Below are positions 1-6,050 of a stretch of 13,934 nt of DNA, piece by piece. The stretch covers positions 1 through 13,934 of the forward strand of contig JAEYYB010000175.1 of the NCBI GenBank assembly GCA_023430975.1, written 5' to 3'. Every line of letters starts with the position of its first letter. The stretch's first letter is position 1. The position numbers and the translations under genes are program-made. The notes under the pieces were generated by a model that worked only from the letters and a program-made list of their open reading frames with translations, searched no databases and was not told the origin of the DNA. This DNA comes from Bacillota bacterium (GTDB lineage Bacteria; Bacillota; Clostridia; Acetivibrionales; DSM-2933).

Positions 1-176
1 TACATTTGTCTGTCGCAAATCTATTAAAATCAGTTAATCTTGCTATTTGTCTATCACAAAATAACGTTAAAACGTTCGTTATTTTGCTCTGCCAAATGTA
101 AGATTAATACTGATTTTAATTATGTTGGACCGTTCGTTATTTGCTCCGCCAAATGTAAGATTATTAACACTTTTAA
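1..176. mobile_element. Compound MITE-like palindromic element, left copy, cut by window edge
   Basis: This is a non-coding palindromic element whose right terminus reads CACTTTTAA (168-176). Its other terminus lies outside the window. A second element of the same size class sits inside it at 24-120. Joining 1-23 to 123-176 recovers the plain element seen at 6051-6146 and 10888-10983. Read in reverse complement it matches the right-end copy (13743-13934) with two mismatches over about 175 bases: T/C in the spacer near position 130 and C/T in the inner arm near 97. Short TIRs, no coding capacity and TA flanks suggest a MITE mobilised by an IS630/Tc1-mariner-type transposase. No transposase is present here, so the family assignment is inference. 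It ends two bases before the nitroreductase stop codon. Confidence 0.8.
24..120. mobile_element. Inner MITE-like element inserted in the outer element
   Basis: A 97-bp palindromic element with termini TTAAAATC (24-31) and GATTTTAA (112-119), flanked by TA at 22-23 and TA at 121-122. Its arms resemble those of the outer element (ATTTGTCTATCACAAA on one side, TTTTGCTCTGCCAAATGTAAGA on the other in shortened form) but are diverged. It is therefore a related subfamily rather than the same sequence. Removing it with one TA restores a 96-bp outer element, which is the signature of a TA target duplication. Confidence 0.75.
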
Positions 177-177
177 T

Positions 178-696
178 TTAAAAAGAATTAATATGAATTT
201 TTTCATATGGTAAATCATTTACATCATACGCCTTCTTTTCTTCCGCGGGATAGCCTATTGCTATCATGCACTCAACAGAATACTTAGCCGGTATTTTCAA
301 AATTTCTTTAATATAACTTTCAGCTGTAACATTATCCGAATGATTTCTATCTCTGACTTGAATCCAGCATGACCCCAACTTAAGGGATTGAGCAGACAAC
401 TGAATAATTATTGATGCTATTGACGCATCCTCTATCCATACATCACAAGCTTCTGTGTCTGCAATAACAACTATCCCAATGGGTGCTCCTTCTAAAAAGG
501 CCGAGCTGTGATCTCTGCACTGGGAAAGTTTTTTTAAAAGTGCCTTGTCTGTAACAGCAATAAACTCCCAGGGCCTTCTTGATCTGGATGAAGGAGAAAG
601 AAGTGCACTTTTTAATATGGTATCTACCTTTTCCTTCTCAATCTCTTTATCTTGAAATTTTCTTATACTTCTTCTTGATTTCAACAGTTCAAACAT
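178..696 (-). CDS. Nitroreductase family protein (FMN-dependent)
   Basis: A 172-residue protein of the nitroreductase fold, a soluble cytoplasmic flavoprotein that normally reduces nitro groups, quinones or similar acceptors with NAD(P)H. The N-terminus RRSIRKF (8-14) and the SPSSRSRRPWEF segment (about 34-45) are the usual FMN phosphate and ring contacts of the family. The C-terminal part has the expected AIGYPAEEKK stretch. The length is typical of the short one-domain subgroup. The ATG at 694-696 follows GGGAGGAACATAT, a strong ribosome binding site. The gene stands alone, and its stop codon is two bases from the end of a repeat element, so its 3' flank has been remodelled by insertion. 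The true substrate cannot be told from the sequence. Confidence 0.85.
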   Translation of the reverse strand: MFELLKSRRSIRKFQDKEIEKEKVDTILKSALLSPSSRSRRPWEFIAVTDKALLKKLSQCRDHSSAFLEGAPIGIVVIADTEACDVWIEDASIASIIIQLSAQSLKLGSCWIQVRDRNHSDNVTAESYIKEILKIPAKYSVECMIAIGYPAEEKKAYDVNDLPYEKIHINSF

Positions 697-842
697 ATAT
701 GTTCCTCCCTCAATAATCTCCCGAACAATAAATATACCCTTTTAGTAAAACAATTATGTTATTTTACCATTTTATTGTGATTTTGTCACCAAACATACCG
801 AACTTAGCATATCTCTTAGGTGCTATTAAATACTTTTACCAA

Positions 843-871
843 TTGCAAAACTTCCAGAAACAGTTTATAAT
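843..871 (+). promoter_or_regulatory. SigA-type promoter for tRNA-Ala
   Basis: A -35 box TTGCAA (843-848) and a perfect -10 TATAAT (866-871) are separated by 17 bp. Transcription should start near 878, about 9 bases before the mature tRNA. This is the only plus-strand promoter I can support in the window. Confidence 0.85.
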
Positions 872-886
872 AGTATTGATAATTAT

Positions 887-961
887 GGGGGTATAACTCA
901 GTGGGAGAGTGCAACACTGGCAGTGTTGAAGTCGAGGGTTCAAGTCCCTCTATCTCCACCA
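887..961 (+). tRNA. tRNA-Ala (anticodon GGC)
   Basis: A 75-nt cloverleaf. The acceptor arm is GGGGGTA/TATCTCC, the D stem ACTC/GAGT, the anticodon stem CAACA/TGTTG with loop CTGGCAG, the variable loop 5 nt, and the T stem GAGGG/CCCTC with loop TTCAAGT. The discriminator is A958 and the CCA end is encoded (959-961). The anticodon is GGC at 919-921 and reads GCC/GCU alanine codons. The G3:U70 wobble pair, the main alanyl-tRNA synthetase identity element, is present (G889 with U955) and supports the alanine call independently of the anticodon. It is a monocistronic gene with its own promoter and terminator. Confidence 0.97.
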
Positions 962-968
962 AACAAAG

Positions 969-993
969 ACTCGTCGGAAACGATGAGTTTTTT
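969..993 (+). terminator. Rho-independent terminator of tRNA-Ala
   Basis: An 8-bp stem ACTCGTCG/CGATGAGT (one G-U pair) is closed by a GAAA tetraloop (977-980) and followed by six T (988-993). It lies 8 bases after the tRNA CCA end. Confidence 0.9.
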
Positions 994-1055
994 ATTATTG
1001 CCTATTTTGGGCTACTTTCTATATATTGCAATTGTAAATTATCCATCCTGTTTAA

Positions 1056-1226
1056 TTCCAAACGATATACTATGCACACAAAAAAGTTGAACGGCTATTT
1101 AAAAACCGTGATGTTAAAACTGAAAAAGTAGCAGATGGGTTTGTTGGAGAACTATTTTATACCGAAAACTCCAGTAATAAGACAATAGAAGTACTGGGTT
1201 TAATGTATATCTGTGGCATATTTTAA
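1056..1226 (+). pseudogene. Coding-like fragment of unknown origin
   Basis: A frame of 56 sense codons without a convincing start runs between a TAA at about 1053 and the TAA at 1224-1226. The translation is mixed and charged (for example KKVERLFKNRDVKTEKVADG, then GELFYTENSS), which reads more like protein than random AT-rich DNA. There is no ribosome binding site and no ATG near its beginning. I do not recognise the family. It may be the 3' remnant of a lost gene next to the tRNA, or chance. It lies on the strand opposite to all other protein genes, and convergent to the DUF3842 gene. Confidence 0.2.
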
Positions 1227-1236
1227 TTCTAAAGAA

Positions 1237-1647
1237 CTACCTACAAAACCCTTTTAACAGTTCAATTGCATCATCAATCTGCTGAGGTAAAGGTTCGTTC
1301 CGAACGCAAGCAATCTGTATATTGCATTTGTTCATGGGAATAAGTATCTTTCTTGCACTGCTTTCCGCTATGGCCTTTGCCATATTGGGCGTAAGCTCGC
1401 CCAGCATTGAATTTGCTGCGATTATACCTATTGGACCTATTATTACGTCAACTTTTGGAGAGCAAAAAATAATAGCATTCTCTCCAGATGCACATTCATC
1501 TGCACCTGCCTTAAGCATGAGAGCCGCTGCTAACGCGTTTGTACCCAATGCAAGAATTTCTATATGATTCTCAAATGCAATCCTGAGCTTTTCTACGATG
1601 GCCTTTCCCATACCTCCGCCTTGTCCGTCTATTACTGCAACCCGCAT
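1237..1647 (-). CDS. DUF3842 family protein, last gene of the zinc operon
   Basis: A 136-residue protein matching the small clostridial family DUF3842, whose function is unknown. It opens with a Rossmann-like beta strand and glycine-rich turn, VAVIDGQGGGMG (3-14), as in nucleotide-binding folds. It continues with alternating alpha/beta elements such as ILALGTNALAAALMLKAGAD. Two cysteines stand in the core (GADECASG and IIFCSPK) and two near the C-terminus (NKCNIQIAC). There is no signal peptide or membrane segment, so it is probably cytosolic. The ATG follows GGAGGGCTAAAT, a strong ribosome binding site. It starts 24 bases after the zur stop codon on the same strand, with no terminator between them, so it is very likely cotranscribed with the zinc genes. 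A role in metal homeostasis is inference from context only. Confidence 0.8.
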   Translation of the reverse strand: MRVAVIDGQGGGMGKAIVEKLRIAFENHIEILALGTNALAAALMLKAGADECASGENAIIFCSPKVDVIIGPIGIIAANSMLGELTPNMAKAIAESSARKILIPMNKCNIQIACVRNEPLPQQIDDAIELLKGFCR

Positions 1648-1671
1648 ATTTAGCCCTCCAACTGCCTGATT

Positions 1672-2124
1672 TTAAATATCGCTATTTTTGCATTTATCAC
1701 ATAACCCAAACATCTCAAGCTTGTGGCCTTTTATTGAAAAGCCCAGCTTTTCCTCCAGCTCCCTTTCATATTCCTCAAGAGGACATCCATCAACAGAAAG
1801 CATCTTTCTGCATTTGATACATAAAAGGTGATGCTTGTGTTCCATGCTGTTAATTTCATAAAGCCCTTTATTCTCATCAGTTACGCTGGTTTTGACCACT
1901 AGACTTTTTCCAATTAAAGTGTCCAGAACACGATAAACAGTAGAGAGACTTATGGATACGCCTAGTTCCTTAAGCTTGAGATAAATTGTCTCTGCAGTCA
2001 CAGGCTGTCCGCTTTCTTCAATGACCTCAAGAATTGAATTTCTATGTTTGGTGTTTCTTAAATTTTCTTTTTTTAATAAATCCCTATAATCCTTAATTTC
2101 CAAAGCCCATACACCCTTCCTCAA
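1672..2124 (-). CDS. zur: Fur-family regulator, probably the zinc repressor Zur
   Basis: A 150-residue Fur-family repressor. Residues 10-80 form the winged helix (TAETIYLKLKELGVSISLST, then VYRVLDTL as recognition helix). Residues 85-148 form the metal-binding and dimer domain. Metal ligands are visible: the His cluster HKHH (96-99), CIKC (102-105), His134 and CDKC (142-145). The two CXXC pairs are the structural zinc site. It is called Zur rather than Fur or PerR because it is the gene directly after znuACB, 32 bases downstream of znuB. It should bind DNA when zinc is replete and shut off the operon, including itself. The start is uncertain. TTG at 2122-2124 has GGGG four bases upstream, and a second in-frame TTG at 2101-2103 (143 residues) lies 11 bases after AGGAAGG. 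No ATG fits. Confidence 0.85.
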   Translation of the reverse strand: MRKGVWALEIKDYRDLLKKENLRNTKHRNSILEVIEESGQPVTAETIYLKLKELGVSISLSTVYRVLDTLIGKSLVVKTSVTDENKGLYEINSMEHKHHLLCIKCRKMLSVDGCPLEEYERELEEKLGFSIKGHKLEMFGLCDKCKNSDI

Positions 2125-2156
2125 GATACCCCATTGTAAAGATATGTATCAGTTCT

Positions 2157-2996
2157 TTAATCAAACCTTTTCCTATAAATAAATGTCGCAAAGAATATAA
2201 TTGCAGAAATCAATACAATAGTGGCACCAGAAGCCGTCTCAATATAGTATGACGCAATTAGTCCAGAAATTCCGGATAGTACGGAAATTACGATTGCCCA
2301 TACATGATACTGCCTCTGATTCTTTGCTATATTTCTCGCAGCTGCTGCAGGTAAAACCAAAAACGAATTTATTACCAAAAGCCCGATCCAGGACATTGAT
2401 ACCGTAACCACCACAGCAATAACAATACTGAATATAAGCTCATTCCAAAAAGTATGTATTCCCCTGCTTCCTGCAAGAGATGGATTTACGCTCACAACCA
2501 TGAGCTTATTGAATATTACAATCCATAATACGGCAATAAAAGCCAGAACTATCCAGAGCAAAAATATCTCACTTGGAAGAATGCTTAATATGTCCCCGAC
2601 AAGATATGTCATTGCCTTTCCGAAGCTTTTACCACCCGAGGTCTGTATAAATATCCCCAAAGCAATTGCTGTTGAAGAAAAAACCCCTATTACTGTGTCA
2701 CTCGCCATTCTGCTCTTGTGTTTTATAACTGCAATTCCTATTGAAAATAAAATAGAAAAAATAACTGCTGACCAAAGGGGTTGAACCAATCCCATTATCC
2801 CGCCAATAGCCACACCGGTAAATGCTCCATGTCCTAATGCATCAGAGAAGAATGCCATCCTGTTATTTACAATCATTGTTCCCAAAATACCAAATACAGG
2901 TGAAATGAGAATAACTGCCAGCAGGGCATTTTTCATAAATGCATGTCCCGTCCATTCAAATGGAAGTAGTTCAATAATTTTATACCAAATATCCAC
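2157..2996 (-). CDS. znuB: Zinc ABC transporter permease ZnuB
   Basis: A 279-residue membrane protein of the ABC-3 (ZnuB/TroC) permease family, forming the channel of the high-affinity zinc importer. About seven to eight hydrophobic segments are visible from residue 20 to the C-terminus. The conserved N-terminal region NNRMAFFSDALGHGAFTGVA (44-63) is the family hallmark, and a later segment ends in VLPAAAARNIAKNQR, the coupling helix that contacts the ATPase. The GTG start (2994-2996) is preceded by AGGGGGGAG at six bases. This ribosome binding site overlaps the znuC stop region, so translation is coupled. The intergenic distance to znuC is three bases. The length is normal for the family. 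Manganese or iron as substrate is possible for this family, but the adjacent Fur-type regulator favours zinc. Confidence 0.9.
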   Translation of the reverse strand: MDIWYKIIELLPFEWTGHAFMKNALLAVILISPVFGILGTMIVNNRMAFFSDALGHGAFTGVAIGGIMGLVQPLWSAVIFSILFSIGIAVIKHKSRMASDTVIGVFSSTAIALGIFIQTSGGKSFGKAMTYLVGDILSILPSEIFLLWIVLAFIAVLWIVIFNKLMVVSVNPSLAGSRGIHTFWNELIFSIVIAVVVTVSMSWIGLLVINSFLVLPAAAARNIAKNQRQYHVWAIVISVLSGISGLIASYYIETASGATIVLISAIIFFATFIYRKRFD

Positions 2997-2999
2997 CAG

Positions 3000-3824
3000 T
3001 TACTCCCCCCTTCCCTGTGTATCAACATTTTTCCATTTTAATGAAAATACCTCGTTGAAACTCTCACTTTGGAAAACGTCTTGCGGCTTACCGCTTTTCA
3101 GGACTGTTTTTTTTAGGAGAACAACCCTGTCCGCATATTGATACACCAGATCAAGGTCATGTGAAATCAGTATGATGGATAGGTCATAATTCTTTCTAAG
3201 CTGTGAAACCGTTTCATAAAATATTGCCAGTCCATTATGGTCAATCCCGGAAACCGGTTCATCCAATAACAGCAAATCAGGGATAGGGTCAAGTGCAAGA
3301 GCCAGCAATACCCTTTGGAGCTCTCCCCCTGAAAGTGCCCCAAGCCTTCTTTTTATGAGATGGTCAGCCTTAACCATGGATAGGCTTTCCTCAACATGCC
3401 TTACAATTCTCTTGGGAGTATGCAGCCACACCGGAAATTTAAACCGGCATGCCATGAACAAGTCCAGTACGCTGGTGGGTGAACCTGCATCAAAATTTAA
3501 GTACTGCGGCACATATCCAATAAGAGGTTTCCCGTTACGTCTGCTTTTTGCATCAATGTACTTCAGCTCTCCCGTGGGTTTTATATCACCAAGCATAGCC
3601 TTTAGCAGTGTACTTTTCCCTGCACCATTAGGTCCAATTATAGCAGTTAATTCTCCGCAATGTATGTGAAGGTTTACGTCTTTTAATATCTCAGTTTTCC
3701 CTATGGTTACACCAAAGTCCTTCAATCTGGTGCAACAAAATCCGCAACAGGCATCTTTACAGCCTTTATCTTTTTGATGTGAACTTTTTTCTATATCCTT
3801 ATGAAACATGTTTTCATTATTCAT
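3000..3824 (-). CDS. znuC: Zinc ABC transporter ATPase ZnuC with Cys-rich N-terminus
   Basis: A 274-residue ABC ATPase powering zinc import. Walker A is GPNGAGKST (64-72), the Q-loop lies in GYVPQYLN, the signature is LSGGELQR (164-171), Walker B is LLLLDEP (184-190) and the switch His is in LISHDLD. The core starts at about residue 32. Before it lies an extension with two His and five Cys in the pattern CKDACCGFCC (22-31), absent from textbook ZnuC. I recall similar cysteines in clostridial relatives but cannot verify this. The motif could bind zinc or act in redox sensing (inference). The ATG at 3822-3824 overlaps the znuA stop as ATGA, a translational coupling junction. The ribosome binding site is not strong, in keeping with coupling. 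Confidence 0.9.
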   Translation of the reverse strand: MNNENMFHKDIEKSSHQKDKGCKDACCGFCCTRLKDFGVTIGKTEILKDVNLHIHCGELTAIIGPNGAGKSTLLKAMLGDIKPTGELKYIDAKSRRNGKPLIGYVPQYLNFDAGSPTSVLDLFMACRFKFPVWLHTPKRIVRHVEESLSMVKADHLIKRRLGALSGGELQRVLLALALDPIPDLLLLDEPVSGIDHNGLAIFYETVSQLRKNYDLSIILISHDLDLVYQYADRVVLLKKTVLKSGKPQDVFQSESFNEVFSLKWKNVDTQGRGE

Positions 3825-4732
3825 ATTTTCAATGCCTCTATCAATGATTTTAGATTTTGATCCATCTTTTTAATATACCCGTCAACATCCCCATCCTGAG
3901 AACCTGTGACAATTGGGTCTAGGTTATATACCTTTGCTCCTGTCTGATTTGCTATTGACTCTGCGGCCTTCTTGGAATACTGCGGCTCGGCAAACAAAGC
4001 CTTTACTTTAGTCTTTTTAATCTTCTCAATAGTGTCTGCTATTTCCCCGGCACTTGGTTCAGAACCAGGCTCACGCTCTATGATAGAAACTATATTAAGA
4101 TTAAACTCTTTTGCAAAGTATGGAAAGGATTCATGAAAGGTTACAATATCTCTGTTTTTTATATTGTCAAGCTCCTTATGCATTTTATCCTTCAAAGATT
4201 CCAGCTTTTTTATATAATCCTCGCCATTTTTATTGTACTTATCTGAATTATCAGGATTTACCAAGGCCAATTGCTCGCTCATATTTTTTACCTGTTTGAT
4301 AGCTTCGGATATGCTCACCCATACATGAGGGTTTTCCTCGCCGTCAGATGAATTCTTGATAAGCTCTATTCCCTTTGAGGCCTCTATAACCTTCAATTCT
4401 GGCATCTGCCCCAGTACCTTGTCCATGAATGCTTCCATCCCAGCACCATTTACTATGAAGACATCAGCACTTTCAAGAGTCTTTAAATCTGAGGGAGACA
4501 ATTGGTAATCATGAAGGCACCCTGTCTGAGGTTCAGTCATATTAATGACCCTTACACCTGGAATATCTTTTGCAATATTTATTGCAGATACATACATGGG
4601 ATAGAATGATGTAACTATTGTAAACTGCTTTGGATTATTGGTACTGGCAGTTTCCGGGGACTTACCGCATGAAGAAAACATGAAAGTTCCCATAAGAATT
4701 ATCATTAATAACTTTATATAATACTTATTCAT
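3821..4732 (-). CDS. znuA: Zinc-binding lipoprotein ZnuA
   Basis: A 303-residue substrate-binding lipoprotein of the cluster 9 (ZnuA/TroA) family. A signal peptide (residues 3-21) ends in lipobox FSSC with Cys22 to be lipidated, so the protein is anchored outside the membrane. The expected metal ligands are His74 in CLHDYQLSP, His136 in NPHVWVS, His200 in TFHESFPYF and Asp272 in YNLDPI. Three His plus an acidic residue is the family pattern. The His/Asp-rich loop found in many ZnuA proteins is nearly absent; only NSSDGEENP precedes His136. It is the first gene of the operon. The ATG at 4730-4732 follows AGGAG at nine bases. It delivers zinc to the ZnuB/ZnuC transporter. Confidence 0.9.
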   Translation of the reverse strand: MNKYYIKLLMIILMGTFMFSSCGKSPETASTNNPKQFTIVTSFYPMYVSAINIAKDIPGVRVINMTEPQTGCLHDYQLSPSDLKTLESADVFIVNGAGMEAFMDKVLGQMPELKVIEASKGIELIKNSSDGEENPHVWVSISEAIKQVKNMSEQLALVNPDNSDKYNKNGEDYIKKLESLKDKMHKELDNIKNRDIVTFHESFPYFAKEFNLNIVSIIEREPGSEPSAGEIADTIEKIKKTKVKALFAEPQYSKKAAESIANQTGAKVYNLDPIVTGSQDGDVDGYIKKMDQNLKSLIEALKI

Positions 4733-4760
4733 AAATCACTTCTCCTAATAAAAATAATAA

Positions 4761-4786
4761 TGATTTGCATTTGCATTTATATTATA
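4761..4786 (-). promoter_or_regulatory. Promoter of znu operon with possible operator
   Basis: On the minus strand a perfect -10 TATAAT lies at 4781-4786. There is no good -35 match at 17 bp, only AT-rich sequence, which suggests an activator-independent but weak or overlapping promoter. Between the -10 and the ribosome binding site lies ATGCAAATGCAAATCATT (4761-4778). It has a repeated TGCAAA and would be well placed as a Zur operator. It does not match the Bacillus Zur box convincingly, so the operator part is a guess. Confidence 0.45.
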
Positions 4787-4857
4787 CACCTATTTTTTAG
4801 TTTTAATAACATTTTTTAATTTTTAAATTTTTTATATAAAGTTATTAAACATAATAA

Positions 4858-4893
4858 AAAACCCACATAGATCTTTATTCATGCAGGTTTTCT
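4858..4893 (-). terminator. Rho-independent terminator of corA
   Basis: An imperfect 12-bp stem pairs 4858-4869 with 4880-4891 (AAAACCTGCATG against TATGTGGGTTTT on the minus strand, with G-U pairs). On the minus strand it is followed by T-rich sequence. It lies about 30 bases after the corA stop codon. The plus-strand side also has T bases after the stem, but no plus-strand gene needs it. Confidence 0.7.
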
Positions 4894-4921
4894 TAGCAAT
4901 ACACAAATATAATATATAAAT

Positions 4922-5851
4922 CTAAAACATTTTTTTCCTATACAAAAAAAGTCCGGTTATTGAACACATTGCAAATGCTACTGCTGCAATTATCCAAAAA
5001 GAAAATTTTCCTGAAAGCGGCAGAACTACATTCATTCCAAAAAAGCTTGATATCATTGTAGGAATAGCCATAACAATGGTAACAGATGTCAAGAATTTCA
5101 TTACAATATTTAAGTTGTTTGAAATAATGGAAGCAAAAGCATCCATGGTCCCTGTTAATATGTTACTGTATATATTAGCCATTTCTATAGCCTGTTTGTT
5201 TTCAATTATAACATCCTCAAGAAGTTCGGTATCTTCCGGATAGTTCTTAATATGCTCATATTTCATAAGCTTTTCAAGAACAACTTCGTTGGATTTAAGT
5301 GCTGTAGAGAAGTAAACAAGACTCTTTTCCAGCTTCAGCATCTGAATGAGTTCCTTATTTTTCATGGATTTGTGCAAATCCTGTTCTATTCTTGTAGTTG
5401 TCTTGTCAATATGCTTTAGAAACTGCAAATACCTGGTAGAATTTTTATAGAGTATCTGCAAAACAAATCTCGTCTTGTACTGTGTGAAAAAAGCCTTAAC
5501 CTTGTTGCTCATGAAATCCTTAAGCAGTGTATCCTCCTTCAAGCAAACAGTAATAATGATATGCTTGATAAGGATTATAGCAAGAGGGATGGTAGTATAG
5601 ACATTCATTTTGCCCTCTTTTTCAACAACAGGTATATCAACAATTATAAGAGTTTGTCCATTATCGCTTTCTATTCTGGCACGTTCCTCTTCGTCAAGTG
5701 CTGCTTTTAAAAAGTCTATTTCAACATTTAATGCACTTCTAACTTTTTCAATTTCTTCTTCACTAGGATTGACCAGATTTACCCATACACCTTCATCAAA
5801 TGTAGTTGTATGAACTATCTCGTTATTAACAGATTTGAAGATTTCAACCAT
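4922..5851 (-). CDS. corA: CorA-family magnesium transport protein
   Basis: A 309-residue CorA channel subunit mediating Mg2+ (also Co2+ or Ni2+) influx as a homopentamer. Residues 1-240 are the cytoplasmic funnel with a long helical part (about 135-240) rich in Lys/Glu. TM1 spans about 252-271 and ends in the signature Gly-Met-Asn at 272-274, here FFGMNVV rather than the common YGMNF. TM2 spans about 283-304 and ends in the basic tail RKKMF. The length is typical of Gram-positive CorA. The ATG at 5849-5851 has GAGGGTGAT six bases upstream, but this site can be paired with ACCCTC at 5889-5894. Upstream lie a leader ORF and an M-box riboswitch, so regulation by Mg2+ is strongly expected. The substrate call as Mg2+ rests on family and riboswitch. 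Confidence 0.93.
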   Translation of the reverse strand: MVEIFKSVNNEIVHTTTFDEGVWVNLVNPSEEEIEKVRSALNVEIDFLKAALDEEERARIESDNGQTLIIVDIPVVEKEGKMNVYTTIPLAIILIKHIIITVCLKEDTLLKDFMSNKVKAFFTQYKTRFVLQILYKNSTRYLQFLKHIDKTTTRIEQDLHKSMKNKELIQMLKLEKSLVYFSTALKSNEVVLEKLMKYEHIKNYPEDTELLEDVIIENKQAIEMANIYSNILTGTMDAFASIISNNLNIVMKFLTSVTIVMAIPTMISSFFGMNVVLPLSGKFSFWIIAAVAFAMCSITGLFLYRKKMF

Positions 5852-5857
5852 ACAATC

Positions 5858-5894
5858 ACCCTCTTTTTTAGTAATGTAACAAGAATCTGAGGGT
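5858..5894 (-). promoter_or_regulatory. Hairpin sequestering the corA ribosome binding site
   Basis: On the minus strand ACCCTC (5889-5894) is perfectly complementary to GAGGGT (5858-5863), which is the core of the corA ribosome binding site. The loop is 25 nt and AT-rich. The upstream arm starts 12 bases after the leader ORF stop codon, so a ribosome terminating there would cover or touch it. Pairing is seen in the sequence; the effect on translation is inferred. Confidence 0.55.
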
Positions 5895-5906
5895 TTATCT
5901 GCCTGT

Positions 5907-5999
5907 TTAAGCCGTAGTAATGGTTAACGGCATGGCAAATAAGCCTTTATGCACTGGAAAATAACTTATGTAATTACTACTATCAGGGTCATAGTCCAT
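5907..5999 (-). CDS. Leader peptide ORF upstream of corA (30 aa)
   Basis: A 30-codon ORF from ATG (5997-5999) to TAA (5907-5909). Its ribosome binding site GGAGGTGA (6005-6012) is five bases from the ATG, the best in this region and better than that of corA. The peptide begins Met-Asp-Tyr-Asp-Pro-Asp-Ser-Ser. It has Pro at 5, 15 and 24, a Tyr/Phe-rich middle (NYISYF), and ends LTITTA. It has no clear signal peptide. Acidic residues around a proline at the very N-terminus recall MgtL (Glu-Pro-Asp-Pro), where such nascent chains destabilise ribosomes at low Mg2+; the similarity is in composition, not homology. The ORF lies between an M-box terminator and corA, 55 bases before the corA start. 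A cis-acting leader is more likely than a free peptide. A chance ORF cannot be excluded. Confidence 0.6.
   Translation of the reverse strand: MDYDPDSSNYISYFPVHKGLFAMPLTITTA
5911..5931 (-). promoter_or_regulatory. Hairpin at the 3' end of the corA leader ORF
   Basis: GCCGT (5927-5931) and ACGGC (5911-5915) on the minus strand form a 5-bp GC-rich stem with an 11-nt loop, inside the last seven codons of the leader ORF. The ACTAC part overlaps an 8-nt sequence complementary to GTAGTAAT at 5973-5980 near the ORF start, so two structures compete. The exact fold is a prediction by eye. Confidence 0.4.
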
Positions 6000-6050
6000 A
6001 CCGTTCACCTCCATAAATTCAGTCTATAATTTTGTTAAAGTATAACTAAA

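Noticed and set aside
901..1131. 76-codon plus-strand frame over the tRNA gene
   Set aside because: It begins inside the tRNA and crosses its terminator; the tRNA explains the sequence.
4761..4778. Firm Zur box call
   Set aside because: The sequence is only partly symmetric and does not match the known Bacillus Zur operator well; kept as a weak part of the promoter entry.
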